Assembly: GCA_011777135.1 (NCBI GenBank)
Contig: JAABVY010000341.1
Span: forward strand, 7,788 to 20,211
Length of the DNA: 12,424 bases
Reading direction: 5' to 3'
DNA from: Candidatus Zixiibacteriota bacterium
Lineage (GTDB): Bacteria > Zixibacteria > MSB-5A5 > JAABVY01
Under the pieces are notes generated by a model. It saw nothing but the letters and a program-made list of their open reading frames with translations, had not been told where the DNA came from and made no database searches. This document shows positions 6,185-12,424 of this stretch, piece after piece; within the stretch, counting starts at the first letter, position 1; each line of letters begins with the position of its first letter. Made by a program: the position numbers and the translations under genes.

Positions 6185-7008
6185 AAGAATTATTCACAAG
6201 GGTAATAGTGGCTATAATAGCCATCCCCCTGATAGCAGCAATAATACTTTTTGGAAAAGCCCCCACAGTAATATTCGTGAACATCCTGGTTTGTGTGGCA
6301 CTCTGGGAATACTACAAGCTCGCAGGGATCCGAATAAAATTCTTCTCCCAGATTCTGATCATTCTGCAGGGCATAATCACATCCTGGCTGGTCTTTTACT
6401 ACGGTGAGCCTGCACTTTTCTACAGCATCCTGGCCGCATTTTTCATACTGGGGCTGTCCAATATATTCAGGCGCGATTTTGCGCTTGCTACAACCCGCAT
6501 GGTCAATATGTTCTATGGCTTCTTCTATGTGATGCTGTTCAATTTCCTGATCCTGATACGGGAGATGGATATTATTCGATATGACGACTACCGTTGGGGA
6601 GCATTCTGGATATGGTTTTTGTTTGCGGTGATTTTTATATGCGATACGGCGGCTTATTTTATCGGGAAGCCGTTCGGCAGAATAAAATTTTCCCCGACTG
6701 TATCGCCCAACAAGACCGTTGAGGGATTCATCGCCGGGCTTGTGTTTGGATCTCTCATGGCTTACGTCTTCTCGCTCCTGGCCTTTCAGGATATCGCCAA
6801 ATGGAAGATGGTGCTTCTGGGATTCACGATCGCATTAGTCGGCCAGTTAGCCGATTTGATGGAATCCCTGTTCAAACGGCGCATGGGTGTCAAGGATTCA
6901 TCCAATATAATCCCGGGGCACGGAGGTGTGCTGGACCGGTTCGATTCAACTTTGCTGGCCCTGCCGGCGCTGTACTTTATGCTCAAATATTTCATCTATA
7001 TTGGTTAA
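6181..7008 (+). CDS. cdsA: Phosphatidate cytidylyltransferase (CDP-diacylglycerol synthase)
   Basis: An integral membrane enzyme that makes CDP-diacylglycerol from phosphatidic acid and CTP, the branch point for bacterial phospholipids. It has 275 residues with about seven to eight hydrophobic helices. The family signature is complete: SLFKRRMGVKDSSNIIPGHG and then GVLDRFDS (about 229-256), with the metal- and CTP-binding Lys, Asp and Gly-His-Gly-Gly residues. Upstream is DTAAYFIGKPFGRIKFSP followed by SPNKTVEG (about 155-182). The start overlaps the uppS stop as ATGA. In many bacteria dxr and rseP follow cdsA; here tenA follows after 15 bases. Confidence 0.96.
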   Translation: MKELFTRVIVAIIAIPLIAAIILFGKAPTVIFVNILVCVALWEYYKLAGIRIKFFSQILIILQGIITSWLVFYYGEPALFYSILAAFFILGLSNIFRRDFALATTRMVNMFYGFFYVMLFNFLILIREMDIIRYDDYRWGAFWIWFLFAVIFICDTAAYFIGKPFGRIKFSPTVSPNKTVEGFIAGLVFGSLMAYVFSLLAFQDIAKWKMVLLGFTIALVGQLADLMESLFKRRMGVKDSSNIIPGHGGVLDRFDSTLLALPALYFMLKYFIYIG

Positions 7009-7023
7009 CAGGGGAGGTTTAAG

Positions 7024-7695
7024 ATGCTCGCTTGTGATAAACTTAGAAAGAATGCTGAAAAAATCTGGGAAGCCAATTTCAACCATCCATTTGTTCAAGG
7101 AATCGGGGATGGCAGTCTGGACAAAGAAATTTTCAAATACTATCTCAAACAGGATTATGTTTACCTGATTGCTTTCTCGCGTTTCTTCGGACTTGCAACT
7201 GCCAAGGGCGACCGACTGGAACAGATGCAGATGCTCTCAAAAGTTTTAGAGGCTACATTGAATATCGAGATGGATTTGCATCGTCAAATCTGTGCCGACT
7301 TTGATATCAGCCCCGAGGAGCTCGAGAGAACAAAGCCTTCGCCAATATGCCTGGCCTATACATCATATCTTCTTTCAACCGCATATCAGGGAAGCACAGC
7401 GGAGGTGATAACGGTCTTATTGCCATGCAGCTGGGGATATGTGGAGATCGCGCATCGTTTAAAAGAGAAAGGTCTTCCTGATGACAAGCATTATCGGCAG
7501 TGGATTGAGACCTATTCCTCACAGGAATTCTGGGACTTAAATGAATGGTTAAAATCTGAATATAATCGCCTGGTTGAAGGTATATCAGATATACAGACCG
7601 AGAAATTGCAGGAGATATTTAATTATTCCTCGATGTGGGAGTATATGTTCTGGGAAATGGCCTATAAACAGCAGGATTGGCCGATAGAACTTTAA
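7024..7695 (+). CDS. tenA: TenA-family thiaminase II / aminopyrimidine aminohydrolase
   Basis: A soluble all-helical enzyme that hydrolyses aminomethyl-pyrimidine breakdown products of thiamine (and thiamine itself in vitro), recovering the HMP moiety for thiamine synthesis. The 223 residues keep the active-site pattern known from Bacillus subtilis TenA: Asp44 and Tyr47 in YLKQDYVYL, Tyr112, the nucleophile Cys135 and Tyr139 in LPCSWGYVEI, and a late Glu (about 211) in FWEMAY. GGGGAGG at 7011-7017 sits six bases before the ATG. It is 15 bases after cdsA, so it probably belongs to the same transcript. There is no room for a TPP riboswitch directly upstream, and no other thiamine gene is in view. 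Confidence 0.93.
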   Translation: MLACDKLRKNAEKIWEANFNHPFVQGIGDGSLDKEIFKYYLKQDYVYLIAFSRFFGLATAKGDRLEQMQMLSKVLEATLNIEMDLHRQICADFDISPEELERTKPSPICLAYTSYLLSTAYQGSTAEVITVLLPCSWGYVEIAHRLKEKGLPDDKHYRQWIETYSSQEFWDLNEWLKSEYNRLVEGISDIQTEKLQEIFNYSSMWEYMFWEMAYKQQDWPIEL

Positions 7696-7704
7696 AAATA
7701 CTGA

Positions 7705-7734
7705 TTGACTTTCAGTCTTTTATCGATTTCATAT
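7705..7734 (+). promoter_or_regulatory. Weak promoter candidate between tenA and the UbiA-family gene
   Basis: TTGACT (7705-7710) is followed after 18 bases by TCATAT (7729-7734). The -35 is near consensus, but the -10 and the spacing are poor. It lies in the 61-base gap before the UbiA-family gene, which could also be read through from tenA. Confidence 0.25.
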
Positions 7735-7759
7735 ATGGAATTAAAAAACGGATTGAGTG

Positions 7760-8698
7760 ATGAAAAAACTTCTTGATCATATCTTCTTTTTGCGTCCGAT
7801 GCTTATACTGCCAATCTGGACTATTATGATTCTGGGTGTGAGAGCCGCCGACGTGCGTGAGATGGCGAGCCCCTTCTCAATCTCAGATATATCTGCCCTC
7901 ATCCCGGAAATTCTCCTGGCCATGCTTCTGACAGGACTCCTTTCTGGCGCGACATATATCTATAATCAGATTCATGATATCGAGTCGGATCGTCAAAACG
8001 GCAAGCTGTTTTTTCTTTCGGAAAATGTCATTTCTCTTAATACCGCCTATGTCCTGGTTACTGTATTGAACGCAGCCTCGGTTATCGGGGCATTTCTGAT
8101 CAATATGACTATGGGTTTCTTGTTCCTGGTTGTGGCGGTGCTGGGAATTTTTTATTCACATCCGAGGACCAACTACAAGGGCAGGGCCGGCAAAGCGCTC
8201 TGGTCAAATATGTTTGGATGCGGGATGCTGCCGTTTTTGATTGGATGGTCGCTGTATGAGGGGGCTATCAATATGGAAGCGGTTCTGAAGTCGCTGCCCT
8301 ATCTGCTGGCGGTTGGTGCAATTTATCTCAACACGACATTGCCGGACCGTGAGGGTGATAAACAAGTCGGCAAAGAAACATATGGCGTGGTCTGGTCGGT
8401 CAAGCATACACAGGGCTCAGCTCTGCTGCGGCTGGTTCTGGCAATCCTTTTTTCGTTGATGGCCGGTGATTATGCTGTCCTGATTGCAGCCGCACTGGCA
8501 TCGATTCTGTTCATCAGGGCATACAGCACCCGAAGAATCTCGGATTCGGTCATGGCTACTCAGGCTGCGATTCTTCTTCTAATTATTATGGCGTGCATCT
8601 ATTTCCCGCCATATTTGATCATAGCCGCGGGCGGCATACTGGGCACACGCGCTTATTATAAATGGCGTTTTGACTTTGCCTATCCCCGGCTTAAATAA
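7760..8698 (+). CDS. UbiA-family membrane prenyltransferase
   Basis: A polytopic membrane protein of 312 residues with about eight or nine helices. Enzymes of this family join a polyprenyl diphosphate to an acceptor such as a quinone precursor, haem, chlorophyllide or glycerol phosphate. Both Asp-rich metal-binding motifs are present: motif I N69-x3-D73-x3-D77 (NQIHDIESD) and motif II D196-x3-D200 (DREGDKQVGKET). YSHPRTNYKGRAG (about 132-144) matches the usual YSxPP-xxKGR segment. The stretch after motif I, KLFFLSENVIS, lacks the Arg-Pro usual in UbiA and MenA. ATG 7760 is preferred over the adjoining GTG 7757. The acceptor is unknown; neighbours cdsA, uppS and tenA do not decide it. Confidence 0.85.
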   Translation: MKKLLDHIFFLRPMLILPIWTIMILGVRAADVREMASPFSISDISALIPEILLAMLLTGLLSGATYIYNQIHDIESDRQNGKLFFLSENVISLNTAYVLVTVLNAASVIGAFLINMTMGFLFLVVAVLGIFYSHPRTNYKGRAGKALWSNMFGCGMLPFLIGWSLYEGAINMEAVLKSLPYLLAVGAIYLNTTLPDREGDKQVGKETYGVVWSVKHTQGSALLRLVLAILFSLMAGDYAVLIAAALASILFIRAYSTRRISDSVMATQAAILLLIIMACIYFPPYLIIAAGGILGTRAYYKWRFDFAYPRLK

Positions 8699-8783
8699 GC
8701 GCTTCAATATTCGACAGCTGTTAATCTAAAAATTTTAGTTGCCAAGCATATCCGGCCTTGATAATTTAGACCGGAGGCTGTGT

Positions 8784-9293
8784 ATGAGATTCTTTATATT
8801 AATCGCAATATCATTATTGTTTGCGTGTCAACCTGCAGTCCGGTTTACGGGTGAACAGAATGTCGATGTTAGCCCGGGCGATAATAATAGCGGCGACGCG
8901 TCAGATAATTCACCTGCAGGCGTCGATAGAGGAAGGATGGGCAAGATCATAGCCGGGTATCTTCGTACGCCCTATAAGAATGGAGGCACAGGCAAGCTGG
9001 GGCTGGATTGCTCCGGGCTGGTCTATGTAGTTTACCGTGATTACAACGGCACACGGCTACCGATCAGTACCGACAAACTCTATCGGAATCTTAAGAAGAT
9101 CGACTACAGAAATATAAAATACGGCGATCTTGTTTTCTTTACTTTTGATGGCTCCCTGGTATCGCATGTGGGTATTTATGTCGGTAATGACAAGTTTGTG
9201 CATGCCTCGCAATCGAAAGGCGTGATAATATCGGATATTACCGAAGACTATTACCGGCTGAACTACAAGGGCTCGAGAAGAGTATTTCAGTAG
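8784..9293 (+). CDS. NlpC/P60-family cell-wall peptidase lipoprotein
   Basis: A predicted lipoprotein of 169 residues. The signal peptide (1-14) ends at LLFAC with lipidated Cys15. A short Asp, Asn and Ser-rich linker (about 25-48) follows. The rest is a single NlpC/P60 domain: LGLDCSGLVYVVYRDY with nucleophile Cys76, YGDLVFF, SHVGIYVGNDKFVHAS with His128 and the third catalytic residue His140. Such enzymes cut peptidoglycan stem peptides, often the gamma-D-Glu to diaminopimelate bond. The size and layout resemble E. coli Spr/MepS-type lipoproteins. ATG 8784 is chosen because GGAGG (8773-8777) lies six bases upstream and it gives a clean signal peptide. A TTG at 8739 would not. It has its own 85-base upstream gap. 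Confidence 0.93.
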   Translation: MRFFILIAISLLFACQPAVRFTGEQNVDVSPGDNNSGDASDNSPAGVDRGRMGKIIAGYLRTPYKNGGTGKLGLDCSGLVYVVYRDYNGTRLPISTDKLYRNLKKIDYRNIKYGDLVFFTFDGSLVSHVGIYVGNDKFVHASQSKGVIISDITEDYYRLNYKGSRRVFQ

Positions 9294-9309
9294 AACGGGG
9301 TCAGTTTTT

Positions 9310-9969
9310 ATGAGAGCACGCAGTTTATTCTGGATCATAATGGTTGTATGGTCCGGGGCTCTATTTGTATTATTGTATTTTACTGAACTGATAATGCCTT
9401 TCGGCGAACTGGTACCGGAAAAGTCTATACTGGAGCAGGTATTCTATGCCCTGGTGCTGGGACCGTATCCAGCTTTCCTGGTCTTTATGACCATGCGCAA
9501 GTCGAAAAAGACCCTGGCCTTCCAGCGCCTGCTTTTGAGTTCGGCCTCCTATGCTTTGATAATATTCATTCTTCAGATTATGTTTTTTGTGCTCGATGAG
9601 GCCTCTATACACCTGGTTTTGCCGCCGACATCGAACCTTTATAATGCCGCTCTCGCGGATCAGATTTCGGCTTATTCACGGGTGCCGATTCTCTCACAAT
9701 TTCTGGCGATATTGCTTTTTATAGGGGCCTATGTTTCCAAATCCGTCAAGCCGGGGGATGATATCGGCAAGCCTGTAGCGATCGGCCTGATTTATTATAT
9801 TCCCTATCTGGTCGGATTTTATCTCACACATCTGGCCTGGCAGTCATATTTTGCGAAACTCCTGGTTCCGCCCAACAAAATAAATTTACTTTTAGTCTTC
9901 ATTCATTGGATCCCGACCGTATATTTCCTGGTACTGACTTATATATATTCGATTAAAAGTAAAAAATGA
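9310..9969 (+). CDS. Unrecognised six-helix integral membrane protein
   Basis: I do not recognise the family. The protein has 219 residues with about six hydrophobic segments, near 6-27, 43-62, 73-96, 125-143, 154-175 and 191-213. Conspicuous features are a basic loop RKSKKT (about 63-68), a longer polar loop at about 97-122 and a Lys-rich C-terminus SIKSKK. No catalytic motif, metal site or nucleotide-binding pattern is evident. The only upstream purine stretch is GGGG at 9297-9300. Its TGA overlaps the uvrC ATG, so the two are translationally coupled. It starts 16 bases after the NlpC/P60 gene and may share its transcript. Confidence 0.8.
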   Translation: MRARSLFWIIMVVWSGALFVLLYFTELIMPFGELVPEKSILEQVFYALVLGPYPAFLVFMTMRKSKKTLAFQRLLLSSASYALIIFILQIMFFVLDEASIHLVLPPTSNLYNAALADQISAYSRVPILSQFLAILLFIGAYVSKSVKPGDDIGKPVAIGLIYYIPYLVGFYLTHLAWQSYFAKLLVPPNKINLLLVFIHWIPTVYFLVLTYIYSIKSKK

Positions 9970-11789
9970 ATGAAGCTTTAGACGAACTCACTGTAAAACT
10001 GAAAAATCTGCCCGATCGTCCCGGTGTTTATCTGATGAAGAACGCACGGGGCAAGATTATTTATATCGGCAAGGCGCTCAATCTTAAAAATCGGGTCAGA
10101 ACCTATTTCCAGAAGGGCCGTCCGACCGACCCCAAGACCGATGCGCTGGTCTCCAAAATCCGCGATTTTGAATTCTATGTCACTGATTCGGAGATCGAAG
10201 CGCTGATTCTGGAATCCAACCTGGTCAAGGAGCACAGGCCGATCTACAACGTTAACCTCAAGGACGACAAACGCTTTCCGTACTTGAAGGTGACTGTGGA
10301 TGAGCCTTTTCCGAGGGTTTTGGTGGTTCGCAGGCTGAAGAAAGATAAAGCGCGCTATTATGGACCGTATACGGAAGCCTTGAAAATGAGAAAGACTCTC
10401 CGCTTTATCTTTAAGCACTTTAATATCCGCACCTGCAATTACCGGCTTCCCGACAAAAAGGTAAAGCTATGTCTTGAATATCATATCAAACGCTGTCCGG
10501 GACCATGCGAGGATCTGATCTCCGAAGAGGATTACCGCAAGCGAGTGGATGATGTTCTCATGCTTCTTTCCGGACGTTCGGCTGAGCTGGTTGATTCTCT
10601 TCGGGAACGGATGCAGAAGCTTTCGGATGAGATGGAATTCGAGGAGGCGGCCAAAGTACGCGATATGATTGATTCCATTGAATCGGTTCGTCTGAAGCAG
10701 CGGGTGATGGCCGACCGCTGGGTTGATCGCGATATTGCGGCTTTCGCAAGGTCAGCCTCCGATGCCGCCTTTGTGGTTTTGCAGATTCGCGAGGGTGTTT
10801 TGATTGGACGGCAGCATTTCTATATGAAAATCAGGCCGGAGAACAGCGACACCGATATTGCGGAAGGCTTCCTGAAACAGCACTACATGCACAATAGCTC
10901 GCTTCCGACTGAAATATATCTTTCCCATGAGGTTGAAGAAAAGGAACTGCTGGAGAAGTGGCTTTCCGGCAAGATCGATAAGAATGTGAAGATATATGTT
11001 CCCCAGAAAGGGGAGAAGCTCAAACTGGTGGAGATGGCTCATGCCAACGCTGAACTACTCCTGAATGAGCTTCTGATTCAGAAGCAGGAATATAAGGAAA
11101 GAATTCCTGAGGTTGTACTGAGGCTCCAGCAGGATTTACGGCTGGCAAAGACCCCGGTCACCATGGTCGCCTTCGATATCTCCAATCTGGGGCAGGATGA
11201 TAAGGTCGGATCATTGGTTTATTTCGACAAGGGAAAACCGAAAAAATCAGAGTATCGTCATTTCAAGATCAAGACCGTGCGCGGACAGGATGATTATGCA
11301 TCATTGCGTGAAATCGTATTCAGGTATTTCCGGCGGCTGAAAACCGAGGACCGCGAAATGCCTGATCTATTGGTCATAGACGGGGGTAAGGGACAGCTTT
11401 CGGCGGGATTGGATGCTCTAAATGCCCTTGACATAAAAGATCAGCAGGTGATAGGGCTGGCCAAGCGTCTGGAGGAGGTATTCGTGCCTGACCAGAAAGA
11501 AAGTATCATGATCCCAAAAACCTCGCCCTCATTGAGATTAATTCAGAGACTGCGGAACGAAGCGCATCGTTTTGCGATCGAATATAACCGTAAGCTCCGC
11601 GGTAAACGCACAATCGGCACCGAACTTCAGAAAATCCCCGGCATTGGCCCGAAGAAGGCGGAGGCGCTTTTAAAGCATTTCGGCTCCGTCAAGAAAATCA
11701 AAGAGCTCAATGCTGAGCAGATCATAGAAGCTCCCAATATCGGCATCTCCGACGCTGAGAAGATAGTAGCTTATCTCTCCTCGAAATAA
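9966..11789 (+). CDS. uvrC: Excinuclease ABC subunit C
   Basis: The nuclease of nucleotide excision repair, which cuts 3' and then 5' of a lesion in the UvrB-DNA complex. The length, 607 residues, is normal. The GIY-YIG domain (about 14-95) has PGVYLMKN, IIYIGKALNLKNRVRTYF and EALILESNLVKEHRP. Cys157, Cys169, Cys177 and Cys181 keep the C-x11-C-x7-C-x3-C spacing of the iron-sulphur site described in E. coli UvrC. A UVR motif (about 205-240) binds UvrB. The RNase H-like nuclease domain has AFDISNLGQDDKVGSLVYFD, LLVIDGGKGQLSAGLDAL and AHRFAIEYNR. Tandem helix-hairpin-helix motifs end the protein (IPGIGPKKAEALLKHFGS; APNIGISDAEKI). It begins as ATGA overlapping the previous stop. Confidence 0.98.
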   Translation: MNEALDELTVKLKNLPDRPGVYLMKNARGKIIYIGKALNLKNRVRTYFQKGRPTDPKTDALVSKIRDFEFYVTDSEIEALILESNLVKEHRPIYNVNLKDDKRFPYLKVTVDEPFPRVLVVRRLKKDKARYYGPYTEALKMRKTLRFIFKHFNIRTCNYRLPDKKVKLCLEYHIKRCPGPCEDLISEEDYRKRVDDVLMLLSGRSAELVDSLRERMQKLSDEMEFEEAAKVRDMIDSIESVRLKQRVMADRWVDRDIAAFARSASDAAFVVLQIREGVLIGRQHFYMKIRPENSDTDIAEGFLKQHYMHNSSLPTEIYLSHEVEEKELLEKWLSGKIDKNVKIYVPQKGEKLKLVEMAHANAELLLNELLIQKQEYKERIPEVVLRLQQDLRLAKTPVTMVAFDISNLGQDDKVGSLVYFDKGKPKKSEYRHFKIKTVRGQDDYASLREIVFRYFRRLKTEDREMPDLLVIDGGKGQLSAGLDALNALDIKDQQVIGLAKRLEEVFVPDQKESIMIPKTSPSLRLIQRLRNEAHRFAIEYNRKLRGKRTIGTELQKIPGIGPKKAEALLKHFGSVKKIKELNAEQIIEAPNIGISDAEKIVAYLSSK

Positions 11790-11869
11790 AAACTTGTTGC
11801 TTATTTTTCTAAAACTGCTATTGATTTAGGAATACTGCATACAATGAATAATCTATCGGGGAGGAAAAG

Positions 11870-12283
11870 ATGGAAGATTCTGCTGGCATTTCAATGATCG
11901 CATTTCTATTCATGGTCGCAATAGTAGTTTTCTATGCGGCAGCGGCATGGAAGCTCAATGTGAAAGCGGGCGAGCCGGGATGGGGCGCATTAATCCCAAT
12001 CTACAATATCTACCTGCATCTTATGATTGCCGACAAACCGGGATGGTGGCTGATACTCTATTTTATTCCACTTGTTAACATTGTGGTAGAGATCATCGTG
12101 ACTATCGAAATAGCAAAAAAGTTCGGCAAGTCCACCGAGTTCGGGATTGGACTTATTTTTCTCAGCTTTATCTTTTATCCGATTCTGGCTTTTGGTGATG
12201 CCAAGTATCAGGGAACGCCCGGGAGATATGCTCGTCTCTATGATGGTTCGAGGGCTTATGATACGGGATCCGGCCGAGCCTGA
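11870..12283 (+). CDS. Small membrane protein of DUF5684 type
   Basis: A protein of 137 residues with three hydrophobic segments (about 8-28, 58-80 and 91-110). The conserved pattern matches what I know as DUF5684, a family sometimes found beside signal peptidase I: KAGEPGWGALIPIYNIY (32-48), DKPGWWLILYFIPLVNIV (55-72), then AKKFGKSTEFGIGL and FYPILAFGDAKYQG (82-115). The function of the family is unknown to me. A strong GGGGAGG (11858-11864) precedes the ATG by five bases. The 80-base gap after uvrC has no clear terminator. The polar tail after residue 115 (about 22 residues) appears longer than the family core and ends just before the terminal repeats. Confidence 0.8.
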   Translation: MEDSAGISMIAFLFMVAIVVFYAAAAWKLNVKAGEPGWGALIPIYNIYLHLMIADKPGWWLILYFIPLVNIVVEIIVTIEIAKKFGKSTEFGIGLIFLSFIFYPILAFGDAKYQGTPGRYARLYDGSRAYDTGSGRA

Positions 12284-12290
12284 AAGAAAT

Positions 12291-12306
12291 CCCCGACAAG
12301 TCGGGG
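12291..12306. repeat. Short GC-rich hairpin CCCCGAC-AA-GTCGGGG
   Basis: A perfect 7-bp stem (12291-12297 with 12300-12306) around AA, starting eight bases after the stop of the preceding gene. No T run follows, so it is not a classic intrinsic terminator, though it could protect the 3' end of the mRNA. Its core CGAC...GTCGGG recurs inside the repeat that follows. Confidence 0.6.
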
Positions 12307-12331
12307 CCATGACACAGTGCGATGATATATC

Positions 12332-12421
12332 TGTCATTCTGAGCGCAGCGAAGAATCTGTTGTATCGCTGGAGATTCTTCGGTCGTCCTCGACCGGTGGT
12401 CGGGACTCCCTCAGAATGACA
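12332..12421. repeat. Interspersed palindromic repeat, 90 bp, with nested hairpin
   Basis: The outer 12-bp inverted ends are TGTCATTCTGAG (12332-12343) and CTCAGAATGACA (12410-12421). Inner 10-bp arms are CGAAGAATCT (12349-12358) and AGATTCTTCG (12372-12381). The right side carries 28 extra bases (12382-12409) that form their own hairpin: GTCC-T-CGACC (12385-12394) with GGTCG-GGAC (12398-12406), loop GGT. The ATTCTGAGCG...CGAAGAATC core is one I recall as a dispersed non-coding repeat in many environmental bacterial genomes. It encodes no protein and shows no target duplication within the window. Confidence 0.75.
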
Positions 12422-12424
12422 CTT

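Noticed and set aside
7009..7023. TPP riboswitch upstream of tenA
   Set aside because: Only 15 bases separate cdsA and tenA, and no THI-box-like sequence is present.
8739..8783. TTG start for the NlpC/P60 gene giving 15 extra residues
   Set aside because: The extension precedes a clear signal peptide and lipobox and covers the GGAGG that serves ATG 8784.
11790..11869. Promoter and terminator between uvrC and the DUF5684 gene
   Set aside because: TTGATT (11821) and TACAAT (11840) are only 13 bases apart, and no hairpin with a T run is visible. Nothing was called.
12291..12306. Intrinsic terminator for the DUF5684 gene
   Set aside because: The hairpin is good but no T run follows on either strand, and its core recurs in the nearby repeat.

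Overview
The window reads as an ordinary bacterial chromosome segment of moderate G+C, and every confidently identified protein is a core housekeeping or envelope function. The gene order, the many small lipoproteins, and a ZU5-like secreted protein suggest a member of the FCB superphylum or a nearby candidate phylum (Zixibacteria, Gemmatimonadota or a relative). That placement is inference only: no rRNA is present and no database search was possible.

Layout. (1) 1-708: the 3' end of an ATP synthase operon (atpD fragment, atpC), closed by a perfect 15-bp hairpin terminator with T runs on both strands. (2) 768-1337, minus strand: a small lipoprotein with a ZU5-like beta domain, convergent with atpC and sharing that terminator. 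(3) 1338-1791: a 454-bp divergent intergenic region with promoter candidates and three inverted-repeat sites, one of them a perfect 20-bp palindrome. (4) 1792-7008: a tightly packed operon rplM-rpsI-rpsB-tsf-pyrH-frr-uppS-cdsA. It covers two pairs of ribosomal genes, the translation factors EF-Ts and RRF, UMP kinase, and the first steps of undecaprenyl and CDP-diacylglycerol supply. Several genes overlap by ATGA. A 111-bp gap before rpsB holds a branched RNA structure that looks like a ribosomal-protein leader. (5) 7024-8698: a TenA-type thiamine-salvage enzyme and a UbiA-family membrane prenyltransferase, placed where many bacteria carry dxr and rseP. (6) 8784-9293: a NlpC/P60 cell-wall peptidase lipoprotein. 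(7) 9310-11789: an unrecognised six-helix membrane protein overlapping uvrC by ATGA. (8) 11870-12283: a DUF5684-type small membrane protein. (9) 12284-12424: a hairpin and an interspersed palindromic repeat that runs to the window edge.

No mobile element with a transposase, CRISPR array, toxin-antitoxin pair, defence locus or frameshifted gene was seen. No convincing new multi-gene system is present. The items most worth a second look are the rpsB leader, the 20-bp palindrome upstream of rplM, the UbiA-family protein next to cdsA and tenA, and the composite terminal repeat.
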